Below are positions 55,455 to 63,728 of a stretch of DNA of 64,000 bases, one piece after another; position 1 is the stretch's first letter; every line of letters begins with the position of its first letter. The position numbers and the translations under genes were made by a program. The stretch is taken from assembly GCF_024159085.1 (NCBI RefSeq), contig NZ_JAMZDE010000003.1, positions 124,001 to 188,000 on the forward strand, read 5' to 3'. The notes beneath the pieces were generated by a model. It had not been told where the DNA came from. It searched no databases and worked only from the letters and a program-made list of their open reading frames with translations. Origin of the DNA: Idiomarina rhizosphaerae (lineage in GTDB: Bacteria; Pseudomonadota; Gammaproteobacteria; Enterobacterales; Alteromonadaceae).

Positions 55455-56477
55455 ATGAACGGTTTTGAACTGGCCGGGCAATGGGTAGAACCGGGGTCGC
55501 ATCAGCATATTACTCTGCCCGCTTTGCGTTTGTATAACGACGCACCGCTGGACTTACGTATAGATGTGTTTCATGGCACCAAGCCCGGCCCGGTATTGCT
55601 GGTTTGTGCGGCTATTCATGGTGATGAGCTCAACGGCATTGAAGTTTGCCGTCGCTTAATTAATATCACCGATGCCCGCACGCTCAGCGGCACCCTAGTG
55701 GTTGTGCCTATTGTTAACTTATTTGGTTTTATTCAGCAGTCTCGCTATTTGCCCGACCGGCGTGATTTAAACCGTTGCTTTCCCGGCTCGGAACGCGGTG
55801 CTCTGGGAAGTCGTATGGCTTATTTGTTCAGTGAAGAGCTGGTCAAAAAATCGACCCATATTGTGGACTTGCACACGGGTGCTATTCATCGCAGTAACCT
55901 GCCGCAAATTCGGGTCGATGTTGAAAACGAAAAAGCACTGGCCATGGCGAAAGTTTTCAGTACGCCGGTTATTCTGCATTCTAAAGAGCGCGACGGTTCC
56001 TTACGGGCCTTAGCCAATGAATTAGGCATTCCCTTAATTTTGTATGAGGCGGGTGAAGGACTGCGCTTTGACGAGGCTTCGATAAGTGCCGGTGTTATTG
56101 GCGTACAGAATGTCATGAAGCATTTAAAAATGATGAAAGGCCGCCGTCGTGGTCGCCGTATTACACCGGTTATTGCCCGCCGTTCTACCTGGGTTCGCGC
56201 AGAACGCGACGGCCTTATTATTCCCAAAGTTGAGCTGGGACAAACTATTCAGAAGCAACAAGTATTAGCCTTAAGTGTTAACCCACATGGTGGCGAAGGC
56301 GATGCGGTTGAATCTCCGGTACGCGGCATTATTATAGGCTGCAGTAATATTCCGGTGGCCAACGAAGGCGAAGCCTTATTCAATGTTGCACAGTTTGATA
56401 AGGACGTCATGTCGGACGCTACCGAAAGCGTTGATTCTTTTACCGAGGTTTACGAGAACAAACCTTATGAGCAGTAA
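55455..56477 (+). CDS. Succinylglutamate desuccinylase/aspartoacylase family protein
   Basis: M14-like zinc hydrolase of 340 residues. Zinc ligands lie in IHGDELNGIE (His, Glu) and VDLHTGA (His). The C-terminal part (about 255-330) is a biotinyl-like beta domain. The start is placed at the ATG 55,455, two bases after the rimK stop. Because it is coupled to rimK, it may act on glutamyl or acylated amino acids, which is inference. It overlaps the Hpt gene by 11 bases. Confidence 0.85.
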   Translation: MNGFELAGQWVEPGSHQHITLPALRLYNDAPLDLRIDVFHGTKPGPVLLVCAAIHGDELNGIEVCRRLINITDARTLSGTLVVVPIVNLFGFIQQSRYLPDRRDLNRCFPGSERGALGSRMAYLFSEELVKKSTHIVDLHTGAIHRSNLPQIRVDVENEKALAMAKVFSTPVILHSKERDGSLRALANELGIPLILYEAGEGLRFDEASISAGVIGVQNVMKHLKMMKGRRRGRRITPVIARRSTWVRAERDGLIIPKVELGQTIQKQQVLALSVNPHGGEGDAVESPVRGIIIGCSNIPVANEGEALFNVAQFDKDVMSDATESVDSFTEVYENKPYEQ

Positions 56478-56823
56478 TTCAGCACCGATTGATTTTAACC
56501 GCGGTCTGCGCCACTGTGATAATCAGCACAACCTTTACCGAGAGGTACTGAACTGTTATTTGGAGCAGTTCAGTCCTTTGCTGAATAAAGATGACTTGTT
56601 AGAAGATGTTGAAGCAGCCCGCTTACAGTTACATACGTTAAAAAGTTTAAGTGCTACTATTGGCGCCACTGAGCTGAGCCTTTTGGCTGCACAACTTTTC
56701 AAAAACTGGCAACAGAAGACTTATGAACAACGCCTTGCAGCACTTACACAAGTTAACACTAAATTAGCCGCAGTGAACAAAAAAATAGCAAGCTACTGTA
56801 ATGAAGTTGTCCCGGACGATTAA
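56467..56823 (+). CDS. Hpt domain protein
   Basis: Small histidine phosphotransfer protein of 118 residues. The phospho-His lies in LHTLKSLSATIGATELS (about residue 56), followed by helices typical of the four-helix bundle. The ATG at 56,467 lies inside the end of the preceding gene. It has no kinase partner beside it. A second, ArcB-type Hpt is found at 62,161. Confidence 0.75.
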   Translation: MSSNSAPIDFNRGLRHCDNQHNLYREVLNCYLEQFSPLLNKDDLLEDVEAARLQLHTLKSLSATIGATELSLLAAQLFKNWQQKTYEQRLAALTQVNTKLAAVNKKIASYCNEVVPDD

Positions 56824-56901
56824 AATTAATACAAAAAAGGGTAAACATTCGTTAAAATAGCCCGATAAAAATTATAACAACAGTTAGAGTACAGGCGCCC
56901 T

Positions 56902-58608
56902 ATGTCCAGTCCGGTCAGTTTCCGGGTTTCTGAAAGAGATGTGTACATCAGCATTGATGCCGGCACCCCTCCCTCAGAGGTCAAAGCAGATAAACTACAG
57001 CAAGCGTGGCAAGCTTCTAAGTTTTCGGCTGCAAAATTACTTGATCCACAAATGCTGCTACAAACCGCAACAAAGTACGCCCAGCATTACAGTAAAGACT
57101 CTAACAGCAGCATTCCCTTTCAAGTCGCTATTGCCGAGATTTTTGATGCGGATTTAAGTTTGCAAGTAAGCGAAGATAATATGAAAGTCACTGCCAGCGG
57201 TATTGTCGGTTATGGCGGTAGCCCTCTGACGCAGGAAGTCATCATTGCCAAGCTAAGGGAAAAGAAAATTACCTCAGGTATTCAGCGCAAGGCTATTGAC
57301 GCCTTGGTTGAACATACTAAAGAAGCTCCACCGGGCGCAGAACTGTCGGTTACAGTAGCAAAGGGCAAATACCCTATCAATGGCAGCAATGCCAAATTTA
57401 AACCCCTGACAGACGATGCCCGAAAACGCGTATTACGCCCTCAGTTGCGTGAAGACGGTACCGCAGACATGCGCGATTTAGGCGCTGAAGTCACGGTTGA
57501 TCCTGGCCATCCGCTATTGCAGAAAATACCTCCCAGCAAAGGTCGTGTTGGTTTCACCGTTTTTGGACAGGAACTGGAAGCCCGCGACGGTGAGGACCGC
57601 GACTTTAAACCCGGAGAAGGGACACGCGTCAGCGATACTGATGCCAATTTAATTGTTTCTGACCGGACCGGCATGCCCAGTTTTAACGAAAACAGCGTGC
57701 AGGTTGATGACGTTATGCAGTTAAACAACGTCGATGTATCAACTGGTCACGTTAAGTTTAAGGGCAGCGTGATAGTCACCGGCAATGTCAGTGAAGGAAT
57801 GAAGGTCACTTGTACAGGCGACATTACGGTTGGAGGCTATGTCGATTCTGCCGAGCTGCACGCCGATGGCAATATCACTGTGCGTAAAGGCTGTATTGGC
57901 CACCTAATTCACTCAGGCGAGAATACCGAGCACGACGAGGATGCCGATGAATGGATACCGGACGTGTCCACCAAACTAGTTGCAGGTGGTTCCATCTGGT
58001 GTGCTTATGCCCAGTATTCCTACTTTGAAGCTCAAACCGGTGTGAATACGGACAAACAGTTAACCCATTGCCATGTCATAACGAAAGGGCCACTGGCCAT
58101 TGGTGGTGAAGGCCGTAATGCCCGCGGCAAGCTAATTGGTGGCACTATTGAAACCTGTGATCATGTCTATTGTGGCCAATTGGGCGCTCCGGCGGGTACT
58201 AAAACCCGTATTTACTGGTCGCTACCGCCCGCTGACCCTCAGTCGCTTGAGCACTTAAACAGTATGCGTGCTCTGCTGGCAAAAACTCTGGCCCGGGTAA
58301 AAGTGGTACAACAAGGGTTAAACCGTTGCGACAAGCTGGAAGATGGTGTGAAAAAGCTGGAATACCAGAAAAAACTAAAAATTGAGTTACGCAAACTTAA
58401 GGCTCGCATTGTTAATACCCGAACCAGCATAGATTCAATACTGGAAGCTTTCGAAAACCACCCGGTTTTGCGCACTATGGTCAGCAAAGAAGTCTTCCCT
58501 GGTATTTTGTTTATTTTTAAAGAGAAAAGTCTGCGCATAAAAGAACATCGAAATGGTACAATGTTCTTACTTCAGGACAAACAACTACGAGTAGATAGCT
58601 TGCTCTAA
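56902..58608 (+). CDS. FapA/DUF342 domain protein
   Basis: Protein of 568 residues. It has a FapA N-terminal region, a central right-handed beta-helix (about 270-440; VIVTGNVSEGMKVTCTGDITVGG) and a C-terminal coiled coil (about 455-520). The family is named after flagellar assembly protein A, and members act in polymer or envelope related roles. The gene stands alone between an Hpt gene and rsmC. The exact function is unknown. Confidence 0.82.
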   Translation: MSSPVSFRVSERDVYISIDAGTPPSEVKADKLQQAWQASKFSAAKLLDPQMLLQTATKYAQHYSKDSNSSIPFQVAIAEIFDADLSLQVSEDNMKVTASGIVGYGGSPLTQEVIIAKLREKKITSGIQRKAIDALVEHTKEAPPGAELSVTVAKGKYPINGSNAKFKPLTDDARKRVLRPQLREDGTADMRDLGAEVTVDPGHPLLQKIPPSKGRVGFTVFGQELEARDGEDRDFKPGEGTRVSDTDANLIVSDRTGMPSFNENSVQVDDVMQLNNVDVSTGHVKFKGSVIVTGNVSEGMKVTCTGDITVGGYVDSAELHADGNITVRKGCIGHLIHSGENTEHDEDADEWIPDVSTKLVAGGSIWCAYAQYSYFEAQTGVNTDKQLTHCHVITKGPLAIGGEGRNARGKLIGGTIETCDHVYCGQLGAPAGTKTRIYWSLPPADPQSLEHLNSMRALLAKTLARVKVVQQGLNRCDKLEDGVKKLEYQKKLKIELRKLKARIVNTRTSIDSILEAFENHPVLRTMVSKEVFPGILFIFKEKSLRIKEHRNGTMFLLQDKQLRVDSLL

Positions 58609-58624
58609 GCCGTTAAGTATCACT

Positions 58625-59629
58625 ATGTCAGCTGCAATTTTATCTATGCTTGGACGCCAGTCCGAGCAACCCTGGGCTAATGGCTCATTATTGGTTATAC
58701 ATCCGGGTGGTGGCGAGTTAGCTGCCTTAACTAATGCCTCGGCCTGGAGCTTTCATGCAGGTCACGCGGCCTATTGGGAAGCTGCCGGGCGTCCGGTTTT
58801 TTGCCAAATTCAGCCCCCGAACCTTAATAGCTACGACGGTGTTTTATTTCTGGTAGCGAAGGAAAAAGAGCTGAATCAGTATTTACTGGAACAGTTAGCT
58901 TCATTGCCGGCCGGCACTCCGGTATGGTTTGCCGGCGAAAAACGCTCTGGTATTCAACCTTTAATGAGACACTTACCTGCCTGGTTAAGGCCGCCGCAGA
59001 AACTTGCTTCGGCAAACCATTGCCTGCTTTTTGCCAGTGAACGCAATGAGCATGATCATCAAAGCGCCTCAATAGACAGTTACGCTAAAACCATTACTTT
59101 CGAGTTAAACCAGCAACGGGAATCCTTTGTTACTTTGCCGGGCGTATTCAGCCGTGAGCATATTGACCCGGCGACCTTACTGTTACTGCAGCATATTAAG
59201 GATTTACCCAAAGGCCGGGGCATGGATTTTGCCTGCGGTGCGGGAGTTATTGCCAAGCAACTCGTACCACAGGCCACTGAACTTATGGCCTGTGATGTGA
59301 GTCCTATTGCCATTGCCGCCAGTGAGATAACACTGGCCAATGAACCAGTAACAACCGAGTTGCGTTTAGCCGATGGCATACCGGACAATGCCGGACAGTT
59401 TGATTTCATTGTCAGTAACCCTCCGTTTCATACTGGACAGAAAACCGACTATGAAATTGCTCGTAAATTTATTAGCAATGCCCGGCAACACCTTAATAAA
59501 AAAGGTGTTTTTAGAGTCGTTGCGAACCGTTTTCTGCCCTGGCCAGAAGCAATTGAATCGGTATTTGGTAACTGCAGTGTTATAGCCGATGATGGCCGTT
59601 ATCGCGTTTACCATGCAACTTGTCGATAA
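58625..59629 (+). CDS. rsmC: 16S rRNA m2G1207 methyltransferase
   Basis: Protein of 334 residues with a degenerate N-terminal methyltransferase-like half and a C-terminal SAM-dependent half. The cofactor motif is MDFACGAGVIAKQL (about 200), and the catalytic NPPFHTG motif is at about 265. It methylates guanine 1207 in the small ribosomal subunit. The start is 16 bases after the FapA gene. Confidence 0.92.
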   Translation: MSAAILSMLGRQSEQPWANGSLLVIHPGGGELAALTNASAWSFHAGHAAYWEAAGRPVFCQIQPPNLNSYDGVLFLVAKEKELNQYLLEQLASLPAGTPVWFAGEKRSGIQPLMRHLPAWLRPPQKLASANHCLLFASERNEHDHQSASIDSYAKTITFELNQQRESFVTLPGVFSREHIDPATLLLLQHIKDLPKGRGMDFACGAGVIAKQLVPQATELMACDVSPIAIAASEITLANEPVTTELRLADGIPDNAGQFDFIVSNPPFHTGQKTDYEIARKFISNARQHLNKKGVFRVVANRFLPWPEAIESVFGNCSVIADDGRYRVYHATCR

Positions 59630-59663
59630 ATAAGCCGTTTTTTTGTTTAACTGATGCCTTTTT

Positions 59664-59691
59664 TGTTAACGCTTTGCTAACATTAGTAAAC
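59664..59691 (+). promoter_or_regulatory. Candidate ArcA-type direct-repeat site
   Basis: Three direct repeats, TGTTAAC, TGCTAAC and AGTAAAC, start at 59,664, 59,675 and 59,685, that is 11 and 10 bases apart. ArcA sites in E. coli consist of GTTA repeats spaced 11 bases. The site lies about 35-60 bases before the histidine kinase gene, upstream of arcA. Confidence 0.4.
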
Positions 59692-59724
59692 ATACAATTT
59701 TTCAGAGACTGAGCCGTAGACTGA

Positions 59725-61344
59725 ATGCATACCATTTCACTGAAGCGCATACTGATTTATATCGTGTTGTTGGTCACCAGCTTCGCGCTTCTCGTCGGTT
59801 TTACGGTTAATATTGTGAGTCAGGTCGCACAGTATCAGGAGTCATTGCGTGACCAGGCTTTGTCTTATTCCCGCATTGTGGCCGGCAACGCTGCCAGCAG
59901 CTTAGTTTTTAATGACAACGCTAACGAAAAACAGCGGCTGAGTTCGTTAGAGAACACCTCGTTTATTCAGCATGTTCATGTCTACAAAATGGATGAAACC
60001 AGTAACGAACTGACCTTTTTCTCAAGTTATAATAAAAAGGGTCTGCCCCCTATTCCGGCGCGGTTCGCTAAACTGGATAAACTGACAACACCGCAAACTA
60101 ACGACAACTACATTGAAGTTTCTCAACCCGTAGTACTGGACGATGAAGTTATTGGCTACGTGTATTTGCGTGGTTCACTGGAACAGGCCCGCTTATTCAT
60201 GTGGCGCTCAATTGCCATTGCCAGCGTGGTTTTTGTACTGACACTGTTACTTTGCTGGTTAATAACCCTGCGCTTGCGAAAGACCATTGTTACACCATTG
60301 GACAGCGTCGTTGATGTGATTTCTCAGGTTGCCCGGGACAAAAATTATTCATTGCGCCTGGCACCGTCAAAGCTGGTTGAATTTGATATGATGGCGCACG
60401 CATTTAACACCATGCTCGATCGCGTGCAGCAACACATTAGCCGCCAGCGCAGAGCCGAAGAAGAAGCCAGTCAATTAAATACCGAGCTGGAGCGCCAGGT
60501 TACCCAGCGCACTCAGGCACTAAAGGAATCCAACAGCGAGCTGCTTAAAACACTGGAACAATTGCACCAGTATCAGGGGCAACTGGTTGAGTCGGAAAAA
60601 ATGGCGTCACTGGGTGACATGGTGGCCGGTATTGCTCACGAGGTTAATACACCGATAGGTCTGTCAGTTACCGCTTCCACCCTATTGCAAGACAAGCTAA
60701 CGATAATGCAGGAGAAGTTCGACGAGAAACGAATTTCAACCTCAGAGTTCGAACGCTTTTTAAGTGATTGCGATGAAAACCTGCAAATTATTTACCGTAA
60801 TTTGGGACGCGCGGCGGACCTGGTGACCAGCTTCAAGCAGGTGGCGGTTGATCAGTCATCCGAAATTGACCGGGATATTCATATTCCGTCGTTCATGAAT
60901 GATGTTCTTATTTCGGTTAAGCCCCGACGTCTGGACCCGGAGAAGTTCCCTATCCGCATTTCATGCCCTGAGGGGCTGACGGTACGCGCTAAAGCCGGGC
61001 CTTTAAATCAGGTGCTGATTAACCTTATTGTCAATTCTATGATCCATGCTTTTGAGGGGTATAGCAGCGGACGAGTGGACATTAGTTTTACTATGGTAGG
61101 TGATGACAAGCTGGAAATGGTTTATACCGACAATGGTAAAGGTGTTCCCAGTGATATTAATCGCAAAATATTTGACCCCTTTGTGACCACCAAACGAGGT
61201 TCCGGCGGCAGTGGGCTGGGCCTGCATTTGGTGTATAATCTGGTGACTCAGGTACTGGGCGGGAACATTCACTTTTTCAGTGAAGAAAAGAACGGCGTGG
61301 AGTTTATTGTCCGTTTTCCTGTCACTTTGGTCAGCAATGCTTGA
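59725..61344 (+). CDS. Membrane sensor histidine kinase upstream of arcA
   Basis: Kinase of 539 residues. A first membrane helix (about 7-30), a periplasmic CHASE8-like sensor part (30-155), a second helix (about 158-182), HAMP and coiled coil are followed by the kinase core. The H-box is GIAHEVNTP (about 308-316). The N-box NQVLINLIVNSMIHAF, G1 YTDNGKGV and G2 GGSGLGLHLV are intact. It lies 100 bases upstream of arcA in the same direction, but ArcA usually pairs with ArcB or ArcS, so partnership is not certain. The stimulus is unknown. Confidence 0.88.
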   Translation: MHTISLKRILIYIVLLVTSFALLVGFTVNIVSQVAQYQESLRDQALSYSRIVAGNAASSLVFNDNANEKQRLSSLENTSFIQHVHVYKMDETSNELTFFSSYNKKGLPPIPARFAKLDKLTTPQTNDNYIEVSQPVVLDDEVIGYVYLRGSLEQARLFMWRSIAIASVVFVLTLLLCWLITLRLRKTIVTPLDSVVDVISQVARDKNYSLRLAPSKLVEFDMMAHAFNTMLDRVQQHISRQRRAEEEASQLNTELERQVTQRTQALKESNSELLKTLEQLHQYQGQLVESEKMASLGDMVAGIAHEVNTPIGLSVTASTLLQDKLTIMQEKFDEKRISTSEFERFLSDCDENLQIIYRNLGRAADLVTSFKQVAVDQSSEIDRDIHIPSFMNDVLISVKPRRLDPEKFPIRISCPEGLTVRAKAGPLNQVLINLIVNSMIHAFEGYSSGRVDISFTMVGDDKLEMVYTDNGKGVPSDINRKIFDPFVTTKRGSGGSGLGLHLVYNLVTQVLGGNIHFFSEEKNGVEFIVRFPVTLVSNA

Positions 61345-61368
61345 AAAATCTCAAACAAAAGTCATAAT
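61341..61368 (+). promoter_or_regulatory. Candidate arcA promoter
   Basis: TTGAAA, 16 bases, CATAAT. The -35 box overlaps the stop of the kinase gene. The predicted start lies about 70 bases before arcA and would let arcA be transcribed apart from the kinase. Confidence 0.4.
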
Positions 61369-61444
61369 GTAACGTCATAACTTTTATAAATATAAGTTCA
61401 ACACCGTACGCACAGCGACGAACTTTCCGGGAAAATCAACGCTT

Positions 61445-62167
61445 ATGAATGCCAGAATACTGATTGTTGAAGACGAAGTTGTTACGCGCCAGACCCTCAC
61501 ACGTCTATTCCAACAAGAAGGCTACGAAGTTTTTGATGCTGCTGATGGCCTGCAAATGGAAAACATCATGCGTCAGGAACGTGTTGACGTCGTAATTATG
61601 GACGTCAATTTGCCAGGTAAAAATGGTCTGGAACTTGCGGAATCATTACGTGAAAGCGACAACATTGGGTTAATTTTCTTAACCGGTCGTGACAGCGAAG
61701 ATGACCGCCTGTTGGCACTGGAATTAGGGGCAGATGACTATCTCATCAAACCTTATAACCCAAAAGAGCTAACAATTCGTGTACGCAACCTGTGCCGCCG
61801 CATTGAAGCATCGCGCTCAGGCAGCCCGGTTGAAAATAACAGCGTTGAATTCCAGTTCCATGGCTGGCGCCTGAACAGTGACAGCCGCTGCCTGTACTCA
61901 CCGGAAAACCAAATGTTTCGTTTGCCGAAAAGTGAGTATCGTGCGTTGGAGTTATTTTTATCTAACCCGGGTCGCATACTTGATCGTGAAACTCTGGTTA
62001 AACGCATGCTCGATCGCGAACTGCGTCCGAATGACCGTACCGTTGACGTTGCCATTCGCCGCATTCGTCGGCATTTCGAGTCTCACCCGGAAACGCCGAA
62101 CTTAATAACCACCATCCATGGTGAAGGCTATCGCTTTATCGGCGAGGTTGATCAGCAAGCTCAGTGA
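61445..62167 (+). CDS. arcA: Redox response regulator ArcA
   Basis: OmpR-family regulator of 240 residues. The receiver starts ILIVEDEVVTRQTL and has phospho-Asp in VIMDVNLPGKNGLE, FLTGRD and the LIKPYNPKELTIR block. The DNA-binding domain ends TVDVAIRRIRRHFESHPETP and TTIHGEGYRF, which is nearly word for word the E. coli ArcA pattern. It represses aerobic metabolism genes when phosphorylated. It is convergent with the hptA-like gene and overlaps it by 7 bases. Confidence 0.92.
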   Translation: MNARILIVEDEVVTRQTLTRLFQQEGYEVFDAADGLQMENIMRQERVDVVIMDVNLPGKNGLELAESLRESDNIGLIFLTGRDSEDDRLLALELGADDYLIKPYNPKELTIRVRNLCRRIEASRSGSPVENNSVEFQFHGWRLNSDSRCLYSPENQMFRLPKSEYRALELFLSNPGRILDRETLVKRMLDRELRPNDRTVDVAIRRIRRHFESHPETPNLITTIHGEGYRFIGEVDQQAQ

Positions 62168-62511
62168 TGCTCAGCTAACCAGGCATCAATTTGGCGTCGG
62201 TGCGGGATGACCGCATCGGCCCATTCAATTAATAAACGCTCAGCTACCGGCCACTCCCACTCGTCTTTCTCAACTTTTTCCATTAGCTCAGATAACGCAG
62301 TTAAACCGACTGAACCGCAAGCTCCTTTGACTTTGTGCGCCTGTTTGCGCAGCTCGTCTTCGTTACGACTTTTAGCAGCCTGATGCAGTAATTGCGCATA
62401 GCTTTGAATAATACCGTCAAAAGTCGCCAGCGTTGAATTCACGCCTTCAACACCTAAGGTATCGACGTATTGTTGTAATAGCTCGGTATCTATCGCCGAT
62501 TTTTCTGCCAT
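62161..62511 (-). CDS. hptA: Stand-alone ArcB-type Hpt protein (HptA-like)
   Basis: Protein of 116 residues. The phospho-His lies in AHKVKGACGSVGL, which closely resembles the C-terminal Hpt domain of ArcB. In Shewanella a stand-alone HptA relays phosphate from ArcS to ArcA. The convergent arcA gene next door makes the same role likely here. The start at 62,511 (MAEKSAID) has GGAG nine bases upstream; ATG 62,526 is an alternative. A perfect FNR box lies upstream (62,656-62,669). Confidence 0.82.
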   Translation of the reverse strand: MAEKSAIDTELLQQYVDTLGVEGVNSTLATFDGIIQSYAQLLHQAAKSRNEDELRKQAHKVKGACGSVGLTALSELMEKVEKDEWEWPVAERLLIEWADAVIPHRRQIDAWLAEHH

Positions 62512-62626
62512 CTTTGTGTGCTCCATCAATCCAAAACCCTATCCTCGGCGTATTCCTGTTTTGAGTCAACCACTGTGCAGACAGAATCGATTAGGGCAAT
62601 CGGTGTCACCTGGTGAAATTCTGCGA

Positions 62627-62669
62627 TATAATGCCCACCTTTAGACTGAGCCTCATTGATCAAGATCAA
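62627..62669. promoter_or_regulatory. FNR box between hptA and folE2
   Basis: TTGATCAAGATCAA at 62,656-62,669 equals the FNR consensus TTGAT-N4-ATCAA on both strands. On the minus strand a CATTAT box (62,628-62,633) would place a start at 62,621, so the FNR centre is at -41.5, the class II activation position for hptA. On the plus strand a perfect TATAAT (62,627-62,632) would put the same site at about +17 to +30 of a folE2 transcript, where it would repress. Confidence 0.6.
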
Positions 62670-62710
62670 ACAGGCCGGACAATATTCACGACACTTGGAG
62701 TTCACAACGA

Positions 62711-63637
62711 ATGCCAACAGTTATGCCCGACGTAGCCAACCAAACCCAGGCCCAGACAGAGGGAGCTCTCGATTGGGTTGGCATGAGCAATATTGAAGTT
62801 CCCTTGATGGTGGCAGCAGCCGGCGTACCAGAACGCCCGGTAGCAGCTAAAGTGGAAGCTTTTGTCAATCTGAAAAACCCGAAAACCAAGGGTATTCACA
62901 TGTCTCGCTTGTATTTGTTGCTGGACAAAATGTCGACCGAAGGCGAGCTCAGTCACGATACTTTGAAGCAACTGCTGAATGACTTTATTGAAAGTCATAA
63001 AGACATCAGTGATCAGGCCTTTATTAAGTTTGATTTTGACTATCACCTGCGCCGCAAATCGTTGATTAGCAAAAAGCAGGGCTGGAAAGCTTACCCAGTC
63101 AGTTTAACCGGCCGCTACGATGCGGGTCAGTTAAAACTGGAGTTGTCTGTCGATGTCCCTTATTCATCGACTTGCCCTTGCTCTGCGGCTTTAGCGCGCC
63201 AGTTAATTCAGGACGCCTTTAGTGAGAAGTTTGCCGGTCAGGAACAGGTGGATGCCAGCATCATGCATGAATGGCTAGGTTCCACCGAAGGTATTGTTGC
63301 AACACCGCACAGCCAGCGTTCAGTTGCTGAGGTTAAAGTTGCCTTAAGTGACAGTGTTAATGACTTTCCCATTGTGGAACTCATTGATGCCATTGAAGGG
63401 GCTCTTAAAACACCAGTACAAGCCGCCGTTAAACGTGAAGACGAGCAAGAGTTTGCGCGCTTAAATGGCCAGAACCTGATGTTCTGTGAAGACGCATCGC
63501 GTCGCTTGCAACACCAGTTAAACCAGATGTCGAATTTCCGTGATTTCTGGTTGCGGGTTAACCACTATGAGTCACTGCACGCGCACGACGCAGTGAGTGT
63601 CACGACCAAAGGCGTTCCCGGTGGTTACTCGGCATAA
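62711..63637 (+). CDS. folE2: GTP cyclohydrolase type IB
   Basis: Enzyme of 308 residues that makes 7,8-dihydroneopterin triphosphate from GTP for folate and related pathways. The family Cys lies in [15 protein letters not shown] (about 150), and SMRC-type region [13 protein letters not shown] and [11 protein letters not shown] are present. Type IB enzymes can use metals other than zinc and often replace FolE in zinc shortage. No clear Zur box was seen upstream. A GGAG lies ten bases before the ATG. Confidence 0.93.
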   Translation: MPTVMPDVANQTQAQTEGALDWVGMSNIEVPLMVAAAGVPERPVAAKVEAFVNLKNPKTKGIHMSRLYLLLDKMSTEGELSHDTLKQLLNDFIESHKDISDQAFIKFDFDYHLRRKSLISKKQGWKAYPVSLTGRYDAGQLKLELSVDVPYSSTCPCSAALARQLIQDAFSEKFAGQEQVDASIMHEWLGSTEGIVATPHSQRSVAEVKVALSDSVNDFPIVELIDAIEGALKTPVQAAVKREDEQEFARLNGQNLMFCEDASRRLQHQLNQMSNFRDFWLRVNHYESLHAHDAVSVTTKGVPGGYSA

Positions 63638-63685
63638 CCGGGTTAAGTAAATTCCATAAGCAGCCATAGCTGGCACAGCTTTTGC

Positions 63686-63726
63686 TTCACACCTCACAGA
63701 GCGTCAATTTTCTGATGAGGTGTGAA
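63686..63726 (+). promoter_or_regulatory. Perfect 11-bp hairpin covering the Shine-Dalgarno
   Basis: TTCACACCTCA (63,686-63,696) pairs fully with TGAGGTGTGAA (63,716-63,726) across a 19-base loop. The right arm contains the GAGG that lies eight bases before the ATG at 63,729. No T-run follows, so it does not look like a terminator. It could be a translational switch or a protein-binding dyad. Confidence 0.6.
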
Positions 63727-63728
63727 AA

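Noticed and set aside
62526-62717. Minus-strand frame of 63 codons whose stop touches the hptA start
   Set aside because: It overlaps the folE2 start, covers the FNR box and promoter region, has no recognisable family and no clear Shine-Dalgarno. It is more likely a chance frame.
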